Positions 25,478-34,468 of a stretch of 64,000 nucleotides of DNA are shown here, one piece after another. A model generated the notes under the pieces. The model had not been told where the DNA came from. It saw only the letters and a program-made list of their open reading frames with translations, and did no database searches. Position 1 is the stretch's first letter; each line of letters begins with the position of its first letter. A program made the translations under genes and the position numbers. The DNA is taken from the NCBI GenBank assembly GCA_021732005.1, contig JAKFVT010000033.1, positions 62,001 through 126,000 on the forward strand, given 5' to 3'. The DNA comes from Mycobacterium sp. (GTDB lineage: Bacteria; Actinomycetota; Actinomycetes; Mycobacteriales; Mycobacteriaceae).

Positions 25478-26854
25478 TCAGGCGGCGGCGGCTTCCTTCT
25501 GCGGCGTCGGCGCGTGATCGTTGTCGAGCATGGTCACCTCATCGAACGGGTCACGGCCGGACAGCACGCCGTTGACCTTGGCCATATCCACCGTCTTCGT
25601 CCAGGAGCCCACCAGCAGGGTCGCCACCGCGTTGCCGGAGAAGTTGGTCACCGCGCGCGCCTCGGACATGAACCGGTCGATCCCCACGATCAGACCGACC
25701 CCGTCGAGCAGCTCCGGCCGATGCGCCTGCAGGCCGCCGGCCAGCGTCGCCAGCCCGGCTCCACTCACCCCGGCCGCGCCCTTGGACGCCACGATCATGA
25801 ACACCAGCAGACCGATCTGTTCCCCCACCGACAGCGGGTCACCCAACGCGTCGGCGATGAACAGCGACGCCATCGTCAGGTAGATCGCCGTGCCATCCAG
25901 GTTGAACGAATATCCAGTCGGCACAACCACACCCACGGTGCTCTGCTGCACACCCAGATGCTCCATCTTCGCGATCAGCCGCGGCAGTGCCGATTCCGAC
26001 GACGACGTCGCGAAGATCAGCAGGTACTCCCGCGCCAAGTAGCGCACCAGCTTGAAGATCGACACCCCCGACACCATCCGCAGCATGGTCCCGAGAACAC
26101 CGAAGACGAAGACCACGCACGTCAAGTAGAAGCCCAACATCAGCGTCAACAGGTTGGTCACCGCGCTCCAGCCGGTCAGACCCACCACGTTCGCCATCGC
26201 GCCGAACGCACCAATCGGGGCCAGCCACAACACCATTGACAGCACCTTGAACACCAGCCGCTGCAGATGCTCGATTCCGCGCAGGATCGGCTCGCCCTTG
26301 CTGCCCATCGCCTGGATGGCGAACCCGACCAGCAGCGCCACGAACAACCCTTGCAGCACATTGCCGTCGGTGAGCGACGAGAACAGCGACGTCGGGATGA
26401 TGTGCTGGATGAAGTCCATCAAACCGCCTGACTCATGCGCCTTTTCGGCCAGCTCGGCACCCTTGGCAGCCGTCGATTCCGACAGCTTGAGGCTGCTGCC
26501 CGGATGCAGCAGGTTGCCGACCAACAGGCCGATGCCCAACGCGATCGTCGACATCACCAGGAAGTAGCCGAAGGCCAGCCCGCCGACCTTGCCGACGGTC
26601 GCCGCCTTCCGCACCGAGCCGATCCCCAGCACGATCGTGCAGAAGATCACCGGGACGATCATCATCTTGATCAGACTGACGAACATCGTCCCGAGAACGC
26701 CGACCTCCTTGCCCACCGAGGGGGCCACCAGGCCGACGGCAACGCCGGCAACCACGGCGAAGATGACAGCCAGATAGAGCCAGTGGGTGCGATCCCGGCG
26801 CTTGGGCGCCTCGGGCTTGTCCTCGCCGCCTTCGCGATCCACAACCGTGGTCAT
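25478..26854 (-). CDS. dctA: C4-dicarboxylate transporter DctA (DAACS family)
   Basis: This 458-residue secondary transporter has eight helices plus two re-entrant loops. It has the family motifs: the serine-rich SSSESALPRL, the NLDGTAIYLTMASLF segment and the RAVTNFSGNAVATLLV stretch with ligand Asp/Arg/Asn residues. It imports succinate, fumarate and malate with protons or sodium. The ATG at 26854 has an AAGGAA site; a longer reading to 26926 would run through the operator. It is divergent from a CitA/DcuS-type sensor pair, its likely regulator. Confidence 0.92.
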   Translation of the reverse strand: MTTVVDREGGEDKPEAPKRRDRTHWLYLAVIFAVVAGVAVGLVAPSVGKEVGVLGTMFVSLIKMMIVPVIFCTIVLGIGSVRKAATVGKVGGLAFGYFLVMSTIALGIGLLVGNLLHPGSSLKLSESTAAKGAELAEKAHESGGLMDFIQHIIPTSLFSSLTDGNVLQGLFVALLVGFAIQAMGSKGEPILRGIEHLQRLVFKVLSMVLWLAPIGAFGAMANVVGLTGWSAVTNLLTLMLGFYLTCVVFVFGVLGTMLRMVSGVSIFKLVRYLAREYLLIFATSSSESALPRLIAKMEHLGVQQSTVGVVVPTGYSFNLDGTAIYLTMASLFIADALGDPLSVGEQIGLLVFMIVASKGAAGVSGAGLATLAGGLQAHRPELLDGVGLIVGIDRFMSEARAVTNFSGNAVATLLVGSWTKTVDMAKVNGVLSGRDPFDEVTMLDNDHAPTPQKEAAAA

Positions 26855-26911
26855 GAGCGGTTTCCTTCCAGTCCTGACAGCTTTGGGTCTGCAAGGATGG
26901 TTTACCCAGCA

Positions 26912-26927
26912 CGTGACGCAGGTCACG
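26912..26927. promoter_or_regulatory. CGTGAC-GCAG-GTCACG inverted repeat between dctA and the two-component genes
   Basis: A perfect 6-4-6 inverted repeat lies about 60 bases upstream of dctA and 35 upstream of the sensor kinase gene. It is a good candidate binding site for the response regulator encoded next door. Confidence 0.45.
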
Positions 26928-26962
26928 CTTTAGTTCATTACGTTCAGGCGCGGAGGTGAGCA

Positions 26963-28495
26963 GTGGCCGTACTGCCCCGCTCGCTAGCGGGCCAAGCCTT
27001 CGCGTTGCAGGCCGCGGTGATCATCCTGGTGGTGGTGGCCGGCAGCGCGTTGGCCCTGTTCGACGCCAAACGCCACGGCGACGAAGCCGCCCGCCAACAG
27101 GTGACGGCGATCGCCGTTGCCCTGGCCGACTCACCGTCCACGGCGGAAGCGATCGAAAGCGGTAACGCCGCAAGCGTTCTGCAGCCGGTCACCGAGGCCG
27201 TTCGCAAGAGCACCGACATCGCTTTCATCACGATCATGGCGCCCGACCGCACCCGGTTCACCCACACCAACCCGCAGCAGATCGGCCAGAAGTACATCGG
27301 CACCATCGAGCCCGCACTGCGTGGCGATACCTACACCGAGGTGTACACCGGCACCCTCGGCCCGTCGGTGCGCACCATCGCACCGGTGCGTGGTGAGCGC
27401 GGACAGGTCATCGGCCTGGTCGCCGCCGGCATCACGCTCGAAAGCCTGTCTGCGCGCTGGCGCTCGCAATGGCTGATGATCGTCGGTGTCGGGGCAGGCG
27501 CACTGGCCCTGTCCTTCGTCGGTATCTGGGCGATCCGTCGGCGCATCCTGCACCAGACTCACGGCCTGGCGCCCGACGAGCTGCGGGTGATGTACGACCA
27601 CCACGACGCCATCCTGCACTCGGTCTCCGAAGGTCTGATCGTGTTGGACCGCAACGGTATCGCGCTGGCCAACGACGAAGCCCGACGCCTGCTGGCCCTG
27701 CCGGCCGGACCCATCACACGCGCCGACCTGCCAGAGTTCCTGCGCGGCAACGACCCCGGTGTGCGCGACGAGGTCCGGCTCACCGATGACCGGGTACTGG
27801 TGGTGAACCGCTCGCAGGTCAGCGCGTCGGACTCCGAAGTGGTCACCATCCGCGACCGCACCGAATTACAAGGCGCGCTGGGCGAATTGAGTTCGCTGCA
27901 GGGTTTCACCGACTCACTGCGCGCACAGGCCCACGAGTCGGCCAACAAACTGCACACCGTCGTCACACTGGTCGAGATAGGCCGCCCCGACGAGGCGGTC
28001 AAGTTCGCCACCCAGGAACTGGCACTGTCCCAGCAGCTCGTCGACCGGGTCTCCGAGGCCGTCGGCGAACCCGCCCTGGTGGCGCTGCTGCTCGGCAAGA
28101 CCGCCGAGGCCGACGAGCGCGGCATCGAGCTGACCATCACCGAGGAGACCCGCCTGCCCGCCGAAGCGCTGCTCAGCCCGCAGGAGATGGTCACAGTGCT
28201 GGGCAATCTGATCGACAACGCGATGGATGCCTGCGACCGCGACGATCCCTGGGTCGAGGTGACGGTCTACCAGAGCGACGAGTGCCTGCAGATCCAGGTC
28301 GCCGACAGTGGCCCGGGTATGGACCCCGAGACCTTCGCACGCGCCAGACAGCGCGGTTACTCGACCAAGTCCGGCAGCGACGCCGGGCACCAAGGCCTCG
28401 GGCTCGCATTGGTCGCACAGGTCGTCACCCGGCACGGCGGCACCCTGAGTGCCGACGTCACCTACGGCTCGGTGGTGACGGTGACCATCCGATGA
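26963..28495 (+). CDS. Sensor histidine kinase, CitA/DcuS type
   Basis: This is 510 residues from a GTG with GGAGGTGA directly upstream. TM1 at about 13-35 and TM2 at about 170-190 enclose an extracytosolic ligand domain of the single-Cache type. A PAS domain (about 215-290) is followed by a dimerisation region with candidate phosphoacceptor H324 in QAHESANKLHT. The ATPase domain has LIDNAMDACD, DSGPGMD and GLGLALV. It most likely senses a C4-dicarboxylate, since dctA lies divergently. Its stop overlaps the response regulator start (ATGA). Confidence 0.9.
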   Translation: MAVLPRSLAGQAFALQAAVIILVVVAGSALALFDAKRHGDEAARQQVTAIAVALADSPSTAEAIESGNAASVLQPVTEAVRKSTDIAFITIMAPDRTRFTHTNPQQIGQKYIGTIEPALRGDTYTEVYTGTLGPSVRTIAPVRGERGQVIGLVAAGITLESLSARWRSQWLMIVGVGAGALALSFVGIWAIRRRILHQTHGLAPDELRVMYDHHDAILHSVSEGLIVLDRNGIALANDEARRLLALPAGPITRADLPEFLRGNDPGVRDEVRLTDDRVLVVNRSQVSASDSEVVTIRDRTELQGALGELSSLQGFTDSLRAQAHESANKLHTVVTLVEIGRPDEAVKFATQELALSQQLVDRVSEAVGEPALVALLLGKTAEADERGIELTITEETRLPAEALLSPQEMVTVLGNLIDNAMDACDRDDPWVEVTVYQSDECLQIQVADSGPGMDPETFARARQRGYSTKSGSDAGHQGLGLALVAQVVTRHGGTLSADVTYGSVVTVTIR

Positions 28496-29169
28496 TCACC
28501 GTGCTGATCGTCGAGGACGAACCGCTGATCGCCGAAGCGCACAACGCGTATCTGTCTCGGCTGCAAGGCTTTACGGTCACCGGCATAGCCAGCACCGCGC
28601 GCGACGCGATGCGCATCGCCGCCGAAGCCGAGTCCCCCGTCGACCTGGTTTTGCTCGACCTCGGCCTGCCCGACGCCAGCGGCATCGCCCTGGCCTCGGC
28701 GCTGTCCGGTCTGCGGCCGGCCCCCGACATCATCGCGATCACCTCCGAACGCGATCTGGAGATGGTGCGCGCCGCCGTCGCCCACGGGGCGCTGGCTTAT
28801 CTGCTCAAGCCGTTCACATTCGCGGCGTTTCGCGACCGCCTCGAGCGCTACCGCCGCTATCGCGAGGCACTGCCGGCGGGCACCGAGGCGGCCAGCCAAG
28901 CCGAGGTCGACCGGGCGCTGGCCGAACTTCGCAGCACCGACAAGTCGGTCACCCCCAAGGGCGCCGCACCGGGGACCACCGATGAGATCGCCCGCGCGGT
29001 GCGCGACCGCGCCGACGGGCTGACCGCCGACGAGGCCGCCAAACTGGTCGGCGTATCTCGGGTGACCGCCTGGCGCTACCTGGAACGGCTGGCCGACGAC
29101 GGCACCGTCACCCGCCTGACCGAATACGGCAAGACGGGCCGGCCGAGCACCCGCTATCAGTGGCGCTGA
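28492..29169 (+). CDS. Response regulator, CitB/DcuR type
   Basis: This 225-residue protein has a receiver domain with acidic pocket E8-D9, phospho-acceptor D56 in LLDLGLPD and the conserved LLKPF Lys. The C-terminal region has a winged-type HTH (GLTADEAAKLVGVSRVTAWRYLERL) as in DcuR/CitB. It is coupled to the kinase by ATGA overlap and should regulate dctA. Confidence 0.9.
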   Translation: MITVLIVEDEPLIAEAHNAYLSRLQGFTVTGIASTARDAMRIAAEAESPVDLVLLDLGLPDASGIALASALSGLRPAPDIIAITSERDLEMVRAAVAHGALAYLLKPFTFAAFRDRLERYRRYREALPAGTEAASQAEVDRALAELRSTDKSVTPKGAAPGTTDEIARAVRDRADGLTADEAAKLVGVSRVTAWRYLERLADDGTVTRLTEYGKTGRPSTRYQWR

Positions 29170-29221
29170 GACCGCATACAGATCGCACTTAGGCGACAAA
29201 TCTCGCTCTTAGTGCGGTCTC
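29168..29221 (+). terminator. 54-bp hairpin starting in the response regulator stop codon
   Basis: GAGACCGCA (29168-29176) pairs with TGCGGTCTC (29213-29221), and inside it CGCACT pairs with AGTGCG. There is no T run. The core GGCGACA...CTCGCTCTT is shared with the element at 53325-53378. Confidence 0.5.
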
Positions 29222-29259
29222 GATGCGCTGGCGCCCCCTTGCGTAGCCGGTCACGGCGT

Positions 29260-29277
29260 TACTAGGATGTCCTAGTA
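29260..29277. promoter_or_regulatory. TACTAGGA-TG-TCCTAGTA operator before mmsA
   Basis: A perfect 8-2-8 inverted repeat ends 30 bases before the mmsA start. It is a strong repressor-site candidate for the valine-catabolism operon. No regulator gene of known specificity is adjacent. Confidence 0.55.
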
Positions 29278-29307
29278 TTCAGCGGCAAGGTCAGCCAAGG
29301 GGCAGTC

Positions 29308-30828
29308 ATGAGCACAACCATTCAGCACTTCATCGACGGCAAGCGCAGCAACCTCAGCAGCACGCGCACCGCGGACGTCTACAACCCCAGCACCGGTGAG
29401 GTGCAGGCCCAGGTATTGCTGGCCTCGACCGCCGACGTCGACACCGCGGTCGCCTCCGCGGTCGAGGCGCAGAAGGAATGGGCCGCCTGGAATCCGCAGC
29501 GCCGTGCCCGCGTCCTGATGAAGTTCATCGAGTTGGTCAACGCCAACACCGACGAGCTCGCCGAATTGCTGTCCATCGAGCACGGCAAGACCGTCCCCGA
29601 TTCCAAGGGCGACATTCAGCGCGGCATCGAGGTCATCGAATTCGCCATCGGCATCCCGCACCTGCTCAAGGGTGAGTTCACCGAAGGCGCCGGCGGCGGA
29701 ATCGACGTGTACTCGATCCGCCAGCCGCTCGGCGTCGTCGCCGGCATCACGCCGTTCAACTTCCCCGCGATGATCCCGCTGTGGAAGGCCGGCCCCGCCC
29801 TCGCATGCGGTAACGCCTTCATCCTCAAGCCGTCGGAGCGCGACCCGTCCGTCCCCGTCCGCCTGGCCGAGCTGTTCCTTGAAGCCGGACTGCCCGCCGG
29901 TGTCTTCCAGGTGGTGCAGGGCGATAAGGAAGCCGTCGACGCGATCCTGCATCACCCCGACATCAAGGCCGTCGGCTTCGTCGGCAGCTCCGACATCGCG
30001 CAGTACATCTACTCCACCGCGGCGGCCAACGGTAAGCGGTCCCAGTGCTTTGGCGGCGCCAAGAACCACATGATCGTCATGCCCGACGCCGACTTGGACC
30101 AGGCCGTCGACGCCCTGATCGGCGCCGGTTACGGCAGCGCCGGCGAGCGCTGCATGGCCATCAGCGTCGCGGTGCCCGTCGGCGAGGAAACAGCAAATCG
30201 GTTGCGCGGCAGGCTCGTCGAGCGGATCAACGAGCTGCGCGTCGGACACAGCCTGGACCCCAAGGCCGACTACGGCCCACTGGTCACCGCTGCCGCGCTG
30301 AAGCGGGTCCGCGACTACATCGATGCCGGCGTGGCCGCCGGAGCCGAGATCGTGGTCGACGGCCGGGACAAGGCCAGCGACGAGCTGACGTTCGACGACG
30401 CCAGCCTCGAGGGCGGGTTCTTCATCGGCCCCACCCTCTTCGACCATGTCACCACCGACATGTCGATCTACACCGACGAGATCTTCGGCCCGGTGCTGTG
30501 CATCGTGCGCGCCCACGACTACGAGGAAGCGTTGAAGCTTCCCTCTGAGCACGAGTACGGCAACGGCGTGGCCATCTTTACCCGCGACGGTGATGCCGCC
30601 CGCGACTTCGTCTCCCGCGTTCAGGTCGGCATGGTCGGCGTCAACGTGCCGATCCCGGTTCCGGTGTCCTACCACACCTTCGGTGGCTGGAAGCGCTCCG
30701 GCTTCGGTGACCTCAACCAGCACGGACCGCACTCGATTTTGTTCTACACCAAGACCAAGACCGTCACCGAGCGGTGGCCGTCGGGCATCAAGGACGGCGC
30801 CGAGTTCGTCATCCCGACGATGAACTAG
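29308..30828 (+). CDS. mmsA: Methylmalonate-semialdehyde dehydrogenase (CoA-acylating)
   Basis: This 506-residue aldehyde dehydrogenase has the MmsA hallmarks: GITPFNFPAM, GSAGERCMA with catalytic C282, and the end GGWKRSGFGDLNQHG. It converts methylmalonate semialdehyde plus CoA and NAD to propionyl-CoA in valine and thymine breakdown. It is the first of three genes (mmsA, acyl-CoA dehydrogenase, mmsB), the same set as Rv0753c-Rv0751c in M. tuberculosis. A palindromic operator precedes it. Confidence 0.95.
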   Translation: MSTTIQHFIDGKRSNLSSTRTADVYNPSTGEVQAQVLLASTADVDTAVASAVEAQKEWAAWNPQRRARVLMKFIELVNANTDELAELLSIEHGKTVPDSKGDIQRGIEVIEFAIGIPHLLKGEFTEGAGGGIDVYSIRQPLGVVAGITPFNFPAMIPLWKAGPALACGNAFILKPSERDPSVPVRLAELFLEAGLPAGVFQVVQGDKEAVDAILHHPDIKAVGFVGSSDIAQYIYSTAAANGKRSQCFGGAKNHMIVMPDADLDQAVDALIGAGYGSAGERCMAISVAVPVGEETANRLRGRLVERINELRVGHSLDPKADYGPLVTAAALKRVRDYIDAGVAAGAEIVVDGRDKASDELTFDDASLEGGFFIGPTLFDHVTTDMSIYTDEIFGPVLCIVRAHDYEEALKLPSEHEYGNGVAIFTRDGDAARDFVSRVQVGMVGVNVPIPVPVSYHTFGGWKRSGFGDLNQHGPHSILFYTKTKTVTERWPSGIKDGAEFVIPTMN

Positions 30829-30835
30829 AGGGGTG

Positions 30836-32005
30836 ATGAGCTTCTTCGCCCTCGACGACGACGATCGCGTGATCGCCGAAACGGCGGCCGCGTTCGCGAT
30901 CAAACGTCTTGCGCCGCATGCCTTGGACTGGGATCACTCCAAGGAGTTCCCGGTAGACGTGCTGCGCGAGGCGGCCGATTTGGGGATGGCCGCCATCTAC
31001 TGCGCCGAGGACGTCGGCGGCAGCGGACTGCGGCGGCTCGACGCGGTGCGGATCTTCGAGCAGCTCTCGACCGCCGACCCTGCGCTGGCGGCGTTCCTGT
31101 CGATCCACAACATGTGCGCGTGGATGATCGACACCTACGGCACCGACGATCAGCGCAAGTCGTGGATCCCCCGGCTCGCGTCGATGGAGGCGATCGCCAG
31201 CTACTGCCTCACCGAGCCGGGCGCCGGCTCGGATGCCTCAGCGCTGCGCACCAAAGCGGTTCGCGACGGTGATGACGCCTACGTGCTCGACGGGGTCAAG
31301 CAGTTCATCTCCGGCGCGGGCAGCTCCGACGTGTACATCGTGATGGCCCGCACCGGGGCCGACGGTCCGCGCGGCATCTCCGCGTTCATCATCGAAAAGG
31401 ACACGCCCGGGCTTAGTTTCGGCGCCCAGGAAGAGAAGATGGGCTGGAACGTGCAGCCCACCGCTCAGGTGATCCTCGACGGTGTGCGGGTACCGGCATC
31501 GGCGATGCTCGGCGGCGCCGAGGGTGACGGCGGCGGCTTCGGGATCGCGATGAACGGACTCAACGGCGGCCGGCTCAACATCGCGGCCTGCTCGCTGGGC
31601 GGCGCGCAAACGGCCTATGAGAAAGCGATGGGTTATCTCGCCGACCGGCAGGCCTTCGGTGGCGCGCTGCTCGACGAGCCGACCATCCGGTTCACGCTGG
31701 CCGACATGGCGACCGCACTGGAAACCTCGCGGCTGATGCTGTGGCGCGCGGCCGTCGCCCTGGACAACGACGAACCGGACAAGGTCGCGCTGTGCGCGAT
31801 GGCCAAACGGTATGTCACCGACGCCTGCTTCGAGGTGGCCGACCAGGCTCTGCAGCTCCACGGCGGGTACGGCTACCTGCGCGAGTACGGGATCGAGAAG
31901 ATCGTTCGCGATCTGCGGGTGCACCGAATCCTGGAGGGCACCAACGAAATCATGCGCGTGGTCATCGGGCGAGCAGAAGCTGCCCGGGCACGCGCAACGG
32001 CATGA
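30836..32005 (+). CDS. Acyl-CoA dehydrogenase, isobutyryl-CoA type (FadE9-like)
   Basis: This is 389 residues from the ATG at 30836 with AGAGGGG upstream; a GTG three bases earlier is possible. Typical ACAD features are YCLTEPGAGSDASAL, the FAD-facing DRQAFGG, LQLHGGYGYLREYGIEKIVRDLRVHRILEGTNEIMR. Its place between mmsA and mmsB indicates isobutyryl-CoA as substrate in valine degradation. It corresponds by order to fadE9 (Rv0752c) of M. tuberculosis. Confidence 0.92.
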   Translation: MSFFALDDDDRVIAETAAAFAIKRLAPHALDWDHSKEFPVDVLREAADLGMAAIYCAEDVGGSGLRRLDAVRIFEQLSTADPALAAFLSIHNMCAWMIDTYGTDDQRKSWIPRLASMEAIASYCLTEPGAGSDASALRTKAVRDGDDAYVLDGVKQFISGAGSSDVYIVMARTGADGPRGISAFIIEKDTPGLSFGAQEEKMGWNVQPTAQVILDGVRVPASAMLGGAEGDGGGFGIAMNGLNGGRLNIAACSLGGAQTAYEKAMGYLADRQAFGGALLDEPTIRFTLADMATALETSRLMLWRAAVALDNDEPDKVALCAMAKRYVTDACFEVADQALQLHGGYGYLREYGIEKIVRDLRVHRILEGTNEIMRVVIGRAEAARARATA

Positions 32006-32021
32006 GGCAAAGGAGCCATAC

Positions 32022-32891
32022 ATGACGACGGTCGCGTTCCTGGGTTTGGGCCATATGGGTGGGCCGATGGCGGCCAACCTGGTCAACGCCGGCTACACGG
32101 TGCGGGGCTTCGATCCGGTGCCCGCACTGCGTGCGGCGGCCGAGGAGAAGGGCGCGACGGTGTTCGACGCCGGCGCCGCCGCGGTCGCTGAGGCAGACAT
32201 CGTCATCACCTCGCTGCCCAACGGCGCGATCGTGAAAGCCTGCTACGCCGAGGCACTTCCGGCTGCCAACGCGGGCACGCTGTTCATCGACACGTCGACG
32301 ATCTCCGTCGACGACGCCCGCGACATCAACGCGCAGGCGTCGGCGGCCGGAATGGCTCAGCTCGACGCCCCCGTGTCCGGCGGCATCAAGGGCGCGACCG
32401 CGGGCACACTGGCATTCATGGTCGGCGGCGACGCCGACGCGCTGGACAAGGCCCGACCGGTGTTGGATCCGATGGCCAGCAAGGTGATTCACTGCGGGTC
32501 GTCGGGCGCCGGCCAGGCCGCCAAGCTGTGCAACAACATGGTGCTGGCCGTGCAGCAGATCGCCGTGGGCGAGGCCTTCGTGCTGGCCGAAAAGCTGGGC
32601 CTGTCGGCGCAGTCCCTGTTCGACGTGATCACCGGCGCCACCGGCAACTGCTGGGCGGTACACACGAACTGCCCTGTGCCCGGACCTGTTTCGACGTCGC
32701 CGGCCAACAACAACTTCCAGCCGGGCTTCGCCACCGCGCTGATGAACAAGGACCTCGGCCTGGCGATGGATGCGGTGTCGTCGACTGGCGCCACCGCGCC
32801 ACTGGGCACCCACGCCGCCGAGATCTACGCCAAATTCGCCGAGGAGCACGCCGACCTGGATTTCAGCGCGGTCATCGAAACCCTGCGTTAG
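32022..32891 (+). CDS. mmsB: 3-hydroxyisobutyrate dehydrogenase
   Basis: This is 289 residues from the ATG at 32022 with AAAGGAG upstream. The NAD motif GLGHMGGPMA, the substrate motif DAPVSGGIKGATAG and the catalytic Lys in GQAAKLCNNM define the beta-hydroxyacid dehydrogenase family. It oxidises 3-hydroxyisobutyrate to methylmalonate semialdehyde, the MmsA substrate. The stop overlaps the stop of the convergent MarR gene. Confidence 0.94.
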   Translation: MTTVAFLGLGHMGGPMAANLVNAGYTVRGFDPVPALRAAAEEKGATVFDAGAAAVAEADIVITSLPNGAIVKACYAEALPAANAGTLFIDTSTISVDDARDINAQASAAGMAQLDAPVSGGIKGATAGTLAFMVGGDADALDKARPVLDPMASKVIHCGSSGAGQAAKLCNNMVLAVQQIAVGEAFVLAEKLGLSAQSLFDVITGATGNCWAVHTNCPVPGPVSTSPANNNFQPGFATALMNKDLGLAMDAVSSTGATAPLGTHAAEIYAKFAEEHADLDFSAVIETLR

Positions 32892-33409
32892 AAATCCCCC
32901 GCGTGGTGGCGCAACGTCTCGATCGACGCCACCAGGGCCCGGGCTTCCGGCGCGGCCATCCCGACATCGGCGAACACCACCTCGTTGAGCGTCGCGGTGG
33001 CGTCCTCGACCGTCGAACGCCCCAGGTCGGTGATCTCGACCAGCGTGGTGCGCCCGTCGGTGGGATGCGGCACCCGCCTGACCAATCCGTCGGCCTCGAG
33101 GCGGCGGATCGCGTGCGTGACGCTGGTGACGTGCACCTGCAACCGGTCCGAGGCTTTGGTGATCGGTAACGCCCCGGTGCGGCTGAAGGCCAACAGCCGC
33201 AACAGTTCGAACCGGGAGAAGCTCAGATCGTAGGGCCGCAGCGCGTTCTCCACCCGGGCCAACAGGATCTGGTGGGCCCGCATCACCGAGGTCACCGCCA
33301 CCATCCCCTCGGCGACGTCACCCCACCCGGCGCGCTCCCAGTTGCGTCGCGCGGCGGCGATCGGGTCCGGCTTGGCGGGTGGGATTGATTCGGCCATCCG
33401 CACATTCAT
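32888..33409 (-). CDS. MarR family transcriptional regulator
   Basis: This 173-residue winged-helix protein has a DNA-binding segment (PITKASDRLQVHVTSVTHAIRRLEADGLVRRVPHPTDGRTTLVEIT). Its convergent stop overlaps that of mmsB by four bases. It may correspond to Rv0737, the regulator near sigL in M. tuberculosis, although I base this on position. ATG at 33409 or at 33397 are both possible starts. It may regulate the aminotransferase operon or act elsewhere. Confidence 0.85.
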   Translation of the reverse strand: MNVRMAESIPPAKPDPIAAARRNWERAGWGDVAEGMVAVTSVMRAHQILLARVENALRPYDLSFSRFELLRLLAFSRTGALPITKASDRLQVHVTSVTHAIRRLEADGLVRRVPHPTDGRTTLVEITDLGRSTVEDATATLNEVVFADVGMAAPEARALVASIETLRHHAGDF

Positions 33410-33436
33410 ACCGCATCGACACGCCCCCGTAGGGCA

Positions 33437-34468
33437 CTACCGTCGCGCTGCCACTGCGGCCAGCACCGCCCGCGTCGACCACCGGTCCCCCACCGTGATC
33501 CGCACGCCGCCGTCGCCGTAGTGGCGGACCCGCAGACCGGAGGGGTCGAAAACCTCGCGCCACGGCCGATCCGCCGGCGGCAGGTACACGAAGTTGGCGT
33601 GCCCCTCGGTGACGTGCACACCCATCGCCCGCAGCCGCATCCGCAGATACCGCCGCTCGGCGGCGATCACCCGAATGCGGCGCTGCAGCTGGCGTTCCGC
33701 GTCATAGGAAGCGGCGACGGCGACCAGGCTGGTGCTGTCCATACCGAACGGCAACTGCATACGCCACAACCTGCCGGTCAGTTCCGCGGAGCCGAACCCG
33801 TAGCCGATCCGCAGGCCCGCCAGACCGTACGCCTTGGAAAACGTCCGCAGCACGACCACATTCGGGTGCTGGCGGATCAGCAACCGTGCGTCGAGCCGAA
33901 AGCCCGGTGCCACGAATTCGATGTAGGCCTCGTCGAGCAGCACGATGGTGCCACTCGGCACGGCCGACAGGAAGCGGCTCACCGCGAACGTCGACTCGAT
34001 GGTCCCGGTGGGGTTGTGCGGGCGGCACAACACCACCACCTTCGCCTGTGCCGCAGCGTCGATCAGCCCGTCCATGTCGTGGTGGCCATGCTGATCCAAC
34101 GGGACGGAGACCGGCCGCAGCCGTGCCATGCCCGCCATGATCGGATACCCGTCGAACGTCGGTGTGGCCATCGCGATGCGGTCGCCCGGCTCGGTCACCG
34201 CGTGCAGCAGCTGCATGGCGACACCGGTGGCACCCGGCCCGAGCACCACCTGCTCCTCGGCGACACCGATCCGGGTGGCGATCAGCCGGCGCAAGCGCTC
34301 CGGCAGGAACTCCGGATACCGGTTCGCCGAATCGATCGCACTGATCAGCGCCGAACGCACCCCGGGCAGCGGTGAGAACGGACTCTCGTTGAGCGACAAC
34401 GCCAATGGGTCGACCGAGTCGGGCAACGCCGCCACAGTATCCTCGGCCATCCGGATCATGGTCGTCAT
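33437..34468 (-). CDS. PLP-dependent aminotransferase, HisC-like (fold type I)
   Basis: This 343-residue protein has SLNESPFSPLPGVR, GPGATGVAMQLLHA, RPHNPTGT, LDEAYIEF and the PLP Lys K212 in TFSKAYGLAGLRIGY. It is similar to histidinol-phosphate and aromatic aminotransferases. It overlaps the KAS III-like gene by one base (TGATG) and is last of four genes. Because of that context it probably aminates a ketone made by the ThDP and KAS III enzymes rather than acting in histidine synthesis. Confidence 0.88.
   Translation of the reverse strand: MTTMIRMAEDTVAALPDSVDPLALSLNESPFSPLPGVRSALISAIDSANRYPEFLPERLRRLIATRIGVAEEQVVLGPGATGVAMQLLHAVTEPGDRIAMATPTFDGYPIMAGMARLRPVSVPLDQHGHHDMDGLIDAAAQAKVVVLCRPHNPTGTIESTFAVSRFLSAVPSGTIVLLDEAYIEFVAPGFRLDARLLIRQHPNVVVLRTFSKAYGLAGLRIGYGFGSAELTGRLWRMQLPFGMDSTSLVAVAASYDAERQLQRRIRVIAAERRYLRMRLRAMGVHVTEGHANFVYLPPADRPWREVFDPSGLRVRHYGDGGVRITVGDRWSTRAVLAAVAARR

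Noticed and set aside
29272..30903. A 543-residue minus-strand reading over mmsA
   Set aside because: The plus-strand mmsA is unmistakable. The antisense frame is open because of codon bias in a GC-rich gene.
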